64,000 nucleotides of DNA from Kryptolebias marmoratus (Eukaryota > Chordata > Actinopteri > Cyprinodontiformes > Rivulidae): assembly GCF_001649575.2 (NCBI RefSeq), contig NC_051445.1, forward strand, positions 3,786,129 through 3,850,128. The letters are read 5' to 3'. Shown in pieces: positions 11,101-22,000 of this stretch; the first letter of the stretch is position 1; each line of letters opens with the position of its first letter. Under the pieces are notes generated by a model. The model ran no database searches. It was not told the origin of the DNA and saw only the letters and a program-made list of their open reading frames with translations. The position numbers and the translations under genes are program-made.

Positions 11101-14100
11101 CAGCTGTCAGCGTGCTGCTTTCAAAGCCAGACACAGGGAATTCAAAGTCATTATTTGTGCAAAATTTGTATTTTTTTTTTTTCCTGAGGGAGGCCGGAGG
11201 GTTTTGGGGAAGGTGTGAAGGGTCACAGTGGAGTAGCTGACAGCCTAAAAAACCCATTTAGAAATTCACAGGGTCACCAGTCAGACAGGTTTGGAAAAGA
11301 AAAGCACAGTTCTGTTTTTTCTCTGTCAATCACATTACAATGTTTTCATACAGTGTTTTCCTTTTTACGAGTTGTTAAAAACAGTGCTGTTAGGTCACAG
11401 CCAGTAATTGGATTAAAGATCAAAATATGTTGCAGTAGAATGTCTTTGGGGTGACTTTACAAAAACAAAACACAAACAAGTAAACTCATCAGACTTACTT
11501 AAAAGTTGCACAGTGTTGAGAGAAAACGAGTGATTTGGATGTAGCTCCAGGCTACACGAAGGCTTGTTGTTCGGTTTCAGCTCATGATGTGATGCTTCTG
11601 AGAAAAGAAGAAATCAGAATAAAGTCAGACTTGAAAACTCTTACAAACAGCCCCAAAAACACATTTAAATAAATGCAAAAAAACAATATTTCTACTCCTT
11701 TTCAATAAAAGTAAAATAAACTCGTGTAAAATGTATTCATGGGTATTTTTGTAGGCATAAAAATAAGAAGTTTATAACAAACTGAAACTGAAAGCATTTA
11801 AAATTGTACTTTATGCTTGAGATAATTTGTCATTAAACTCATTTGTCATTTACACCTGATGTACAGACTATCATAAAACTTATTTTCAGGTAATAATTGA
11901 CCTTAACTGCTCAATACTGCTTATTTAAAAGTCAATTAAAGAAATGGTTAATTCATATTCAGGTTTTGCAGCATTGAAGTTAATTAGCCAAAAGGACCCT
12001 GTTATGCCCACCTTGTATTAACTGTGTCCCAGTAAGTTATTATGATATTTCTGTTACATTTACAGCCAATAGGATCTTACCATGTGGCTGCAATGACCAA
12101 TCAATGCTTCCCATGTAGCTACATTTGCTTTTTGAACAAAAAGGAAGATTTCCACCTGCATCATAAGCATGACCTCGACAGGTAAGGGCTCAGTGGAGGC
12201 TCATTTCTACCAGCACTCATTCATCATCAGCAGCGACCTGAATGGAAACACGCAAACAGGCTTCAGAAAAGCTCGGCCTCTCTGACACTGCAGGGCATCG
12301 ACAGGCGGTCTGCTGGAGTCCAATAAGTGTGGTGTGGCTAATCACTGTCCATCATCCAGGCTAGGCTCAAGCTTTCTAACCAACGCCGTCGTCTCTCAGC
12401 AACGCTCCTCGCCCAGACGCACAGTCAGAACTCGCACAAACAGAGGGATGATTATCTAATAAGCTCCAGGGAGTATAACTGCATAAACCAATCAATATCA
12501 GCTCATTAGGAGAACTGTTTTGGCTAAAAGGTCAATCTCAGCACCTGTTAGAGGCCTTCAATGGAAAACATTATTTTGCTTGAACACAGAATGAGTTTAC
12601 CCAGGAACACCTGAGCTGCGGTGCATTTATGAGACAGCGAGGGACGTCAGTGGAGTGCGTCTCTGAGAAAATGCTTGTTTTGTTGTTTGACGCAGTTTGT
12701 TTGTAATCAGCGTGCATAAATCCTGCGTTCACACCAGAGGGATCTGTGGAGAGTTCAGCAGGAAACACAATGTGACTGTGATTGAAAAGACATGTTTCCA
12801 AGAGCATCTATACTGGCTGATTTCTCTCAACTGGGGCTCTTTTAGTTCAAGTTGAATCTGCAAAATTACAGATAAAACATGATTTTTATCTCATCTTGTC
12901 AGGAGGTGAGGTATTGTTACGTGCGTTCTGCATTTCAAATATTTTCCCCCCACCGTTTTTAAACCTAAATCAATAAAGCTAAACAACAGAAAGTGTAAAG
13001 AGACATTTGTGGTAAATTTAGCTTTTTAAGTGAACTGTTTGTTTAAAGATTTAAAAATCAAAGTTTTCTTTGTGCAGTATTTGCAACAACATAAACCAAG
13101 AAAAAGAAAGTGTCTCGACATGACCCCGGCCCTCCTGGTTGTTTACACACTGTAGGGGGGCCATCACACCACGGCTCTTTATTATCTTATGTAATTACCT
13201 GCAGAGACACTGTTAGTCTTTCTGAGTAAACAGCTGAATTTAAATTTTACTCCAGTAAACAATTCATAGCTTCTCTTTCCTGTACAGGAGAAATATGAAA
13301 CATAAACCTGTGAACAACGGAGATGATTTTAAATTAGCTTAAATGAAGACAATTAGGAAAATTAAGAAGTTTAACCCTTAAAAGCAATTGTTTTAAAGCT
13401 TGTGTTTTTTCACATTAAAAAGATTTATGTACATTAACAAAACAAACAATTTAAAAACAGATATGAGCTCAATCTGTTTTTATTTAATACACCAAATCTT
13501 TCACTATATATATATATCAGTGAATTATGCTTGTTTACAGGAAAACTTGAAATATGACGACTTATTCTTCACACAGTTTGGACCAAGTTTTGCATTTCTT
13601 CATTTTTTATGCTGCACTGACAGAAAATCAACCTAAAAGTATCTTAATGCTGATGCTGATTCTCAACTCTGCAGGAAAAATCAAAAAGAAGGAAAACATG
13701 GGCTATTATGGAAATGTTTTCATAGCAAATGCATAAAATAAAAGGGGGCTATTATTGATTTTTTTATATAAACACTTTTTTTTTTAAATCAAATTTTCAA
13801 ACAACAATCATAAAGCACTAGGTTAAGCTAGTTTGAAAAAAGTTTTTTTTTTTTTTTTTTTTTTTTTTATCAGAATCAGCAATTCATACAACCAAACATA
13901 AATAACCCCCCATTTATTGGAACTTGTTCTAACTGAGCTCATGGATAATGTTTCCATCTATATCTGGAATGTATGCAGCATAAAAAAATTATTACATATT
14001 TCAAAATGTTCACAAAACACTTATCCTGTTTTTATGGATGAAACCTGTGTAACCTGATGCTCCTGTGACCATATAGAGTCGTTTTTTCTTTATCTGTGTT

Positions 14101-14257
14101 TTCAGCCAGAGTTAGGGTGTAACAGTTTCTGTACAACGAGTTTTGTAGAGATTTCTTGTTTTGTAAGATTGTGTTGAAGGACCACCACACCCATCCCTCC
14201 AGAAGTACTACATCTGAGAGGAAATGCTCCAGTAGATTAATTACTCCACTTGTAGTG
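8101..14257. other. intergenic DNA, no supported gene
   Basis: Mostly AT-rich. Two less AT-rich islands (about 10790-11250 and 12140-12830) could be conserved regulatory elements or lost exons; the first holds a 96-codon minus-strand frame (10795-11085) without family resemblance. A 26-base T tract lies at 13843-13868 and a short TA run at about 13504-13516. Confidence 0.5.
10357..10370. promoter_or_regulatory. consensus X-box (RFX-type site)
   Basis: GTTACC, two bases, GGTAAC: an exact fit to GTNRCC-N(0-3)-RGYAAC, a near-perfect palindrome. It is far from any identified gene start, so function is inferred only from the motif. Confidence 0.35.
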
Positions 14258-14272
14258 TTTATTGCTTTTATT
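14258..14272 (-). other. polyadenylation signals after the unidentified gene
   Basis: Two AATAAA hexamers on the minus strand (14258-14263 and 14267-14272), about 400 bases after the TAA at 14669. Confidence 0.35.
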
Positions 14273-14668
14273 TGTAATTGTATTTTTGCCCATATTTAAA
14301 CCGTTTGCTTTCTGAACTGAGCAACGATGCTCAGAAGACGTTTCATTCTGAAACAAAATCTTGTCAGTAGAATTTTTGATTTCATTTTATTTACCACTTT
14401 TTTAAAAAACAGCAAAACAAAAAACTGAATGTGTAACCTTGACTTTGATGACAATGTTAGTACAACCCGACATTCATTCAGAGCTGATGAAGGCTTCTGG
14501 TACGAGAGGTGAAACCTGTAAACACTGTCCTCTGCTGATGTTATACTCTGGCTGACAGTGTACACAGACACTGATGTATTATTTTCCAATACTCTGGTAT
14601 GACCACAGTGTAAACAAACCCAATAATGAAATAAAAGCTCAAAATTCTGGATAAAAAACAAAACAATC

Positions 14669-15928
14669 TTATTGAACACTGATTATCCAGTCCTGGATGC
14701 TCGCTACAGCAGTGCCTTCCAGAGAGTTTGCCAGTTTTTTCTGCAAAAAAGACAAAATGATTTTACTAAATCTACCTACAACGTCAACAGAGAACACTTT
14801 GTTTGAATACACCTGCAAAAATACAAACAACACAAACTCACTCACCTTGTTAGGAGTCTTTCTTCTGCTCAGTAATGGACCAATCTGCATCACGATTATT
14901 GAAGCTGTAAACATTTTGACATTTACATGGCAATTCTGTTGCAGTGCAATAGTTTCTTACATTGCTCTAAATACACAAATGATATTGATACTCAGACTTT
15001 AAACAAATTCCTGAGATAAAGAAAGGTATCCATCATGTCATATCTGCAGACGTCTTGCTAAAAGTAAGCTTGAATTGTTTTTTTTTTTTTAAAGATGCTA
15101 AACAGTTTTTGTATTTTACATGGACTATTCTGACATATTCACTAGTGAGACACATGTATTATCTTTTGAATTTTATTGATTCCTAGTATAAGAGACATAC
15201 ATCAGTACTCTGTGAGACCAAATTAATATAAGTCACGAGGCGTAGCCTGGAAAATGAACACAGAAAAACAAAGCTGAAATGAGATCCTGCCCAGAGATAA
15301 TGTATTTACACAAAATCAAATATTGACAGAGCTTTCAGAGGTGAGACATCCCCTTTTTCATACAATCTGTGACCTGCAGGTAAAAAAAAAAAATAAACAA
15401 AACAGTGTAGCTGCCACAATCCCTCTAAAAAATATTATCTTCCCCTCTTTGGGGAAAGGCTGTTTAACGCTCTGCTGCCTGGTAATATTCAAATAAACAT
15501 TTTTCTCTTTCAGCAAATGTTATGTTTGGCAATTTTTTCCTTTATTTTACCTTAATAAATGGTAAACTTTGCTTTTGGTCAAACGAGCTCTGGGAGTTTT
15601 CAATCAGTAAAAGTGTTTTCAGATCCAGTAAACAACGTAGTGCTAATTTCACAAAACGGATCGCTGTTCTCGTCAACCTTGATCAAAGCAACACTTCTGA
15701 AAAGTGCAACAGTGGCAGATATTTTGAAAGTGTCTCTGACACAAAATTGAATGATATCATCTCAGAATAGTTTTTCTTACATATAGATTTTTGGCAGCAT
15801 GGCCACCTGTGAACAAATATCCCCAACATGAAACCCGTTGGACCGCAGTGCACCGCACTCCTGGTGACACTGGTAGATCAGAACATCCAGGAGTAACTGC
15901 TGCAGAAGCCCAGCACCACCTTCATGTC
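14669..15928 (-). CDS. unidentified multi-exon coding segment, in-frame TGA (gene end or pseudogene)
   Basis: Three segments with good splice signals join in phase 0: 15551-15760 (210 nt, donor TTAAG|GTAAAA), 14846-14935 (90 nt, acceptor cactgcaacag, donor AACAAG|GTGAGT) and 14669-14740 (72 nt, acceptor ttttttgcag, ending in TAA). The intron between the last two is 105 bases, a typical fish size. Peptides include FVSETLSKYLPLLHFSEVLL, then LALRCLLDLKTLLLIENSQS, FTASIIVMQIGPLLSRRK and LANSLEGTAVASIQDWII. They are Leu-rich, helical-looking and intracellular in character. An in-frame TGA (15683-15685) interrupts the 210-nt segment. A further open segment (15807-15928, reading EGGAGLLQQLLLDVLIYQ) lies just upstream, but only 46 bases separate it, too few for an ordinary intron. 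I do not recognise the family. The TGA and missing 5' part favour a decayed copy. Confidence 0.45.
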
Positions 15929-16711
15929 CTAATTTAAAACTCAGGAAAAAGAAACTGGAACACAATTGTTTTTTTTTCTATTAAATACCTAAAATCAAAG
16001 GGAAATTCAACTTTTTGTTGCGTAAAATGACTTAAAACTTCTGAAACAACTACAGGCTTGTAAATCATGACTTAAGAGGAACTGTGATTTCTTTTAGAAA
16101 TTCAGCTAAAAAGAAAAAGAAAAAATTCCCAACAAGAACAAGAACTAACATACAAAGTGTAATGGCACTTATTGAGAAAGTGACACCCAGTGGAGAGTAA
16201 TGTAATACAGAGACAGTCAAACCTGAACATTTGCAATTTCACTCTGTGCACGAGCTTTGTCCAACACTCCCCCCAAAACAAATCTGTAGGCTCACACTTT
16301 TGGGATGAAAAGCAGAAAAAAAAGATAAATGAAGGGTTTCATTCCAAAACGTGACATAATTCTGGAAAACAAAAAAATTTCATACTTAAATCTTAAACCC
16401 AAATAAGATTAATTATTTCTTTCTTTCTTTATTTATTTGAAACATTTAAAAAAAATATCACATGAAAACATTCACCTCAACTCCTTTTATTCTTTAAATG
16501 CAGGTGATGAATGTCCAAACGTCGAATTCTGGAGTGAAACTCTTCAAATAAACATTAGATATTAGGTGACAAATACTGACAACCATGTAAATCAAACACC
16601 TACAATATACTGTAGCATAGTAGCCATTTGAGCCCCTTGCATTGACCCCCATGTGACACACTATTATTAAATAAGGCACACATTTACACATACAGTTAAA
16701 ATTTGGCTAGT
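15929..16711. other. short spacer between sema6c and the unidentified segment
   Basis: AT-rich, with poly-A and CTTT-type runs. Apart from the weak exon candidate at 16223-16283, nothing is supported. Confidence 0.45.
16223..16283 (-). CDS. weak candidate upstream exon of the unidentified gene
   Basis: 61 nt between acceptor tgagcctacag and GTTCAG|GTTTGA, open in two frames; one reads FVLGGVLDKARAQSEIANVQ and ends in phase 0. Phase does not fit the 15807-15928 segment, so the link to it is doubtful. Confidence 0.2.
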
Positions 16712-17763
16712 AATTATTCCTTTATTTACAACCAATAGCCACAACGTCAATAATTATAATAACTGCAGTCCATTCTGTGTTTTATGTTCGTTCTCATAAC
16801 ACCATATGGCATGTTTGTCATGTCCTCTTTAGGTCCAAATGTATACAGTATTGTTTATTTCCTCTGAGGAGGATATTCAATCCACCAGATTTGTAAGCAC
16901 CAATCTTGGGAAAAAAAAAAAAAAAAAGAGGAACCTAAATGGACCCAAATTCGTCACTTCTGACCTGACATCAGCTGAAAAAAGAAAAAGAGAGAAAAAT
17001 CAAAAGAAGCTATGTTTAAGTATTTGACATGAACAAAGGATTTTTAGCCAGCTGACAAATTTTGTTGAACTGCATGTTTTGGTGTCCCTCCAAGATGTTT
17101 CTTGGGGAATAGATGAGCATTTGGTATGCCTCAACAATGAAAGTATAGTAAGGCAAAGACATAACTACTTTCAGGGGAGTTTGCGGACTTTTCACCACAG
17201 GTTACAAATACTGCATATGTATATGTATACATATACGGTGTGGATATAAACACACATATACTGTATATACACACACATGCATAATATAAACACATTCGAG
17301 GGTGGGGTGGGTGGGCACTGGATACAAACACTACATCAAAAAAGATTGAGCAAAAGCATGAACTAAAGCATTGCAGGAGCCTCCGGTTTTTAAGTCTTCA
17401 AGATCTGTCCAAGTGCGTCCAACATCAACTTGTTCAAAAACTCTGTTGCATTGTAAATCCACATTGAGGACATTGGCAGCCTAAAATAATGAGGTGGCAT
17501 CACGTCACCTGAGTCAGTGGTTGTATAATAAGCAAGAAGCTGAACAATACCAATATGGTACAAAGATATTTGTTGGACAAAAAGAAAAGTGGAAATAAGT
17601 TTGGTTGAGGCTTTTGTCCACAGTGAGACTTGCTACCAACGCAATTTGTTTTGTTGTCCGATGAGGGTCTGCAACCTCAAACCCACAAGATTTCTTCAAA
17701 AAAGAAGTTCCTTAAAGATGAACACAATCAGGGAAAAATCCTTCAGTCCAGGAGTGTTCCTTC
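16712..17763 (-). other. sema6c: likely sema6c 3' untranslated region
   Basis: From the TGA to about 20 bases past the best polyadenylation signal. It is AT-rich with no long reading frame, and includes a TA/CA-alternating tract at about 17211-17281. The exact end is inferred. Confidence 0.55.
16731..16740 (-). other. candidate polyadenylation signal overlapping a Pumilio-type site
   Basis: The minus strand reads TGTAAATAAAGG: an AATAAA hexamer (16731-16736) overlapped by TGTAAATA, the Pumilio response element consensus. A GT-rich stretch (TGTATGTGTAAATGTGTG, about 16672-16695) lies 35-60 bases downstream, as expected for cleavage around 16710. Confidence 0.5.
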
Positions 17764-19082
17764 TCAGTAGTTAAATTTCCCTTGTTCATTGACTGGAGAT
17801 GTAGCAGGTATGAACAGGGGCTTAGGAGGGATGTCAGGTTTGAGAGAGGACGCTCTGCGTACAATAGCACCTCTGTGTTGGACCTCCTGCTGTTCTCCAT
17901 TATAGCTATGTTGGCGTGTCAGGTACCCATTTGGGATGAGAGGATAGTGAACTTCGCAAGCGCTGCCTGTTGAGTTCATCCGTGCCAAAAGTGGAGGTGG
18001 CTGGTGAGGCCCACCATTCCGTTGGCTGAAGCTGTGCTGGCGGGGGATCATTCCTCCTCCTCCGACTGCTCCCGCACTGGGCATTTTGGTGGCTGCAGCA
18101 ATCAGTGAGTGCCGCTGGGAGGAGTGCCTCCTTTCTAGGGTGGACTGGTGGTGTGAGGGGATGTCAGGGGGAACATCCATGCGACGGGTAAGACTGTCCC
18201 GAGGTAAAGTGGAGGAGCTGTAGTAGGGGGCTGATTCCGTCTCAGGAATATGAGGTTGAATTCTGTTGGAAAAGGCAATCTGTCCTCCACCTCCGCTGGC
18301 CATCAGGCCTGATGGGCTCATTAACTGGGGGTTCTTGCTGCTGTTTGCATCATGGATATGCTTCAGAAGCTCATCCAGCGATGTTACCTCCATCACCTTC
18401 TGAGAGTAACTATGGTAAGGCTGCGATAACACACGCTCAACATTGTGAATTTTACGTTCCTCTGGATGCAGGTGACCAACTACTGGCTGCCCATTGGACA
18501 AGCCATGGGCGTAGGGGAAGACCTGCTGGTGAAGCATAGCTGAACTGGGCCTGGAACCAACGTTATGAGACTTTGGTTCTTTGGCATTGTTGCAGTTCTG
18601 GTTCTTCTCCCATTGGTTCTTGAAGGCTTTCATGCTCTTGATAGGCAGTTCAGGAGTTGAGTCTGGTGTGGGCAGACCAGACAGCTCTGAGGAGGTGTGG
18701 AGGTGATGATGGTGAGGGTGAACCAGGTCTCCCATTGTCATTCCATGGTGGATATTTCTCCTTGGTGGGTGATGCTCCTTGCTGTTAGTGAAGAAGGAAT
18801 TGTAGATTTTTGGAGAAGACACCTCGAGCTTGTCCTCTTTACTCTGGCTGTCCAGGAGACCATTTAGCTTTGCCAGACTACGGAGTGACAGAGCATGTGG
18901 GATCGGGGCTTCAGGATCCTTTGACAATTTCTTTGTCTTGTGACCTGTGTGGTTGCAGTAGCATGAGACCAGAAACCCAGAGACGAAGGCTCCAAGGACA
19001 AAGGCCACCAAAACACAAGCTATCAGAAGGGTGTAATGGACACTGTGATTAGTCCTCTCCAGCTCTGGAGGTCGTCTCACAC
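17764..19082 (-). CDS. sema6c: sema6c terminal exon: transmembrane helix and cytoplasmic tail
   Basis: 1319 nt from acceptor ctgttgttttgaag to a TGA at 17764-17766. It starts [17 protein letters not shown], then a hydrophobic helix ([20 protein letters not shown]) followed by SCYCNH. The tail has [14 protein letters not shown], a His-rich stretch (HPHHHHLH), [40 protein letters not shown], repeated basic-His-Ser motifs ([21 protein letters not shown]), a Pro-rich [10 protein letters not shown] (SH3-ligand-like) and the end EQGKFNY. SLRSLA.L, LPTP.STPELP, NNAKE, LDVPP and the final G.FN[YF] are shared with SEMA6C as remembered. Confidence 0.95.
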
Positions 19083-22000
19083 CTTCAAAACAACAGAGAA
19101 AAGGATAATTTAAAAGGAGCATTTTTTATTGAGCCTGAGCAAAAGATAAAGCACATTTTCAAGAGTTAATATAGGTCAAGCAGCAGCTGGGACACACAGG
19201 TTGTATTACAGGGGCTTCATATGTGGGGAAACAGCATGGAACCAGTGTTTGAACTAAACTCTTGGCTTTCTCTTCTTCAGTGGTTAATAAATCAATACAA
19301 CCTGCCATTTTAGGCCCTGTCCTTCCCTTCAGATTGGCAGAGGCAAAGAGCTTCCCACTCAGTGAGAAACCAACTCTGAGATGAATTAGACCTTCAAATA
19401 TTGATGGAAGCGCAGCAGCAGGAACCTGATATCATTTTCAGACTGATTTTCAATGAGAAGATCAGGGGCGAGAACACCTGGTATGAAGAATGAGCCAAAA
19501 ATACCAATACCTAACTGGATATTGTGATTTTGCCAACATGAACTCAAATGAGGTTGTCAAAATTTAACAAAATGAAGCCAAGGGGCCATTTGTGCAGCAG
19601 TGCACAAAAAACTCAAGGTTACTTAGTTGGGTTAAATCTTCCATGTAAATGTCTTCAGGTGTTGTGACCCTCACACTGTTTGCCTAATGGCGTGAAAGGC
19701 AGAGATGATGAGAAGAGTGAAACCTGCCACCTCTCGTAATCAGGACTCATTTGCAAAAGGCTGCTGCCATCTGTGGTGTCAGACCCTTCCATCCAACCTT
19801 AATGACAGTTTCTGTGAAACTGATTAGTCTGCGGAGGGGTTTGGCTGAGCTGCACTGAGGAGGGGGAAAAATGCAGCTGTTCCAAGCAAGAAAATTTAAC
19901 ATTTAATGAAAGGTTCTTTGAAGAAAACAGAAAACAATGATGCTTAATCAGGACTAATGAGAACTTATGTTTAAAGTCATGATGAAGAGGATAAGGAAAG
20001 ATAAAGTGTTCAATAACTTGTCCTACATTTAATTTGTTTTGTTAAATAAAAGTCCCAGACTTTACCTTATTGAAGCTCTATTCTAGATTATTCCTTTTTA
20101 GAAATGCACAAAAAGTATTCTTTGAATAATTTGTAGTCAAATTAAAAAAATACATTAAAATGCCATATTATTCATCTTTATAACCTGCATTCAAACATTT
20201 ACTGTAACAGATTTTAAAAGAGGGTGTTTAAACGTTTGCATGCCACTAGTTGGGATGCTGTCTAAAAAATCTTTTCAAACTTCATAGACTTTAGTCTGTA
20301 AGACAAAAACCCACATGAGTAAAATTATTTTTCTGTTTTCAAAACCTAAAAAAGGCACCTGAGCCAAGGATAAATACACAATCTGTGATAACCAAAGAAC
20401 AAGATGGTTTTAATTTGGCAGATTATATGATGTAAAAATGCTGTGAAATGGTAATCAAACAAGATTTCCCTTCTAGCCATCATTCTGTAGGTGGGCATTA
20501 GAATTTGGATCATGAAGTTTCTTGAAGAGTGTTCAGTTATCTTTGCCTTTCACAAGAGTCAGCTTTTGAGCAGGTAGAGGCTTATCTCATCGTCTTGTCT
20601 AATTGCATACATTTTGAAGAGTTCTTTCCTAAAAAAAAATGCTGTGGTGAGTTATAATATTTTTTGAAAATAATGCTTTCAAGTGGAGATTCTAATCTAA
20701 AGTTCACAGTTTTTAAGCCATTTATCCTTGTGATTGCCTCTTCTTATGACCGCATTAAAAAGGCATAAATCATCAATTTAATCCGGGTGGGGAACAGCTT
20801 TCAAAAGTGATGCTGCAATGAGCCTGTTAATACATCTTTTTGAATCTTGGATAGTTTTTTTTTGTCTCATTAAAATATCTGCCAATCAGCTCTGCAGCAT
20901 TGCTGTTGTTCCAGGGTTCTGGATCTAACTGATTGGTGTCCTGTTGGTTGTGGCGAATGAATAAGGCTTTTGTAAGGAGCGGTTAAAGCCTGCTTTCGTC
21001 TCAGCATGCAGTCTGCCTTCTGTCACCCCTGTGGCTTCCCGGTACTGGTGAGTCATCGACACCTACCCACCAGCTTTTGCTACAGGCCCATTGAGGTGTT
21101 CCTCCTGGCTTAAGGGTATGAGTCAAGTGGCACAACAGGGAGCGAAACACGCAGCTGAGGTAAACAAATCCAGAGCCCATAAACGATCTGTCACAATGTG
21201 TTTCATGAGCAGGCTGGAAGACTCAATCACTGGTTATGTGGGACATATGGTGCCACTGGTCACAGTGAAATTAACACCCTGTGAATCAGGCCGACTGCCT
21301 GGAAGTTGCAAGGTGGCGCACAGGAGGTGATGGCCAAACAGTTCAACTAACTTAACCTTATTTTCACTGCTTCCTATGTGTTTGAAATTAAAAACAAAAA
21401 AGGAGCTTATACCAGCACACTTATATAACTTCTTAAATTGTCAGCTTAAATTGTCACATTCACTAAAGGGGATAATTATTGCTACTTTGCATTCATTCCA
21501 CAACTTGGCATTAGTGTTTACATGGCTTCAGAGTCAGTATTCCTCTCTTTCTGTGTCAAGACAACCAGGTCTTGGCTCAGCAGAGCCTTAATATAGAAAT
21601 GCTCAAGTCTGCCAAAAGGTAAAAAGACAGATGGGCTGCATGAGTTGAGGCAAAGGAGGGAAGGTATGAGAGTGGCAGCCAGAAGGAAAGGATGAGAAGA
21701 TGAAATTTAAGAAATTCAACCTTGGTTAAAGAGGAGCATGACTGTGAGAGGACAAGAAGTTTGAATGTCACGGAGCAAAAACAAAACAAAAAACAAAAAT
21801 TGAAAAAGAATGGTGAAAAAGTGCAAAAGAGAAAATTATGGAGAGGCAGACTTGGTGGGGTGAGTGACAGACCGTCACTCAGTTGGGGTTTTGAGCCTTG
21901 GTGTTCTGCAGCAGCTGTGATTTGTCATCAGGGAAAAAAAAAAAAAAACCTCTTGAGCTCCTCCACAATGTAGTAGGAAGAGAAGCTCTGTGTGATTGCA

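Noticed and set aside
14296..14668. Long minus-strand open frame containing a CxxC string
   Set aside because: It lies after the TAA, in another frame, and includes a stretch (about 14470-14525) that looks like a common fish repeat; more likely 3' UTR plus repeat.
15522..15770. Plus-strand open frames over the unidentified segment
   Set aside because: They are antisense to a segment whose minus-strand frame has consistent splice signals.
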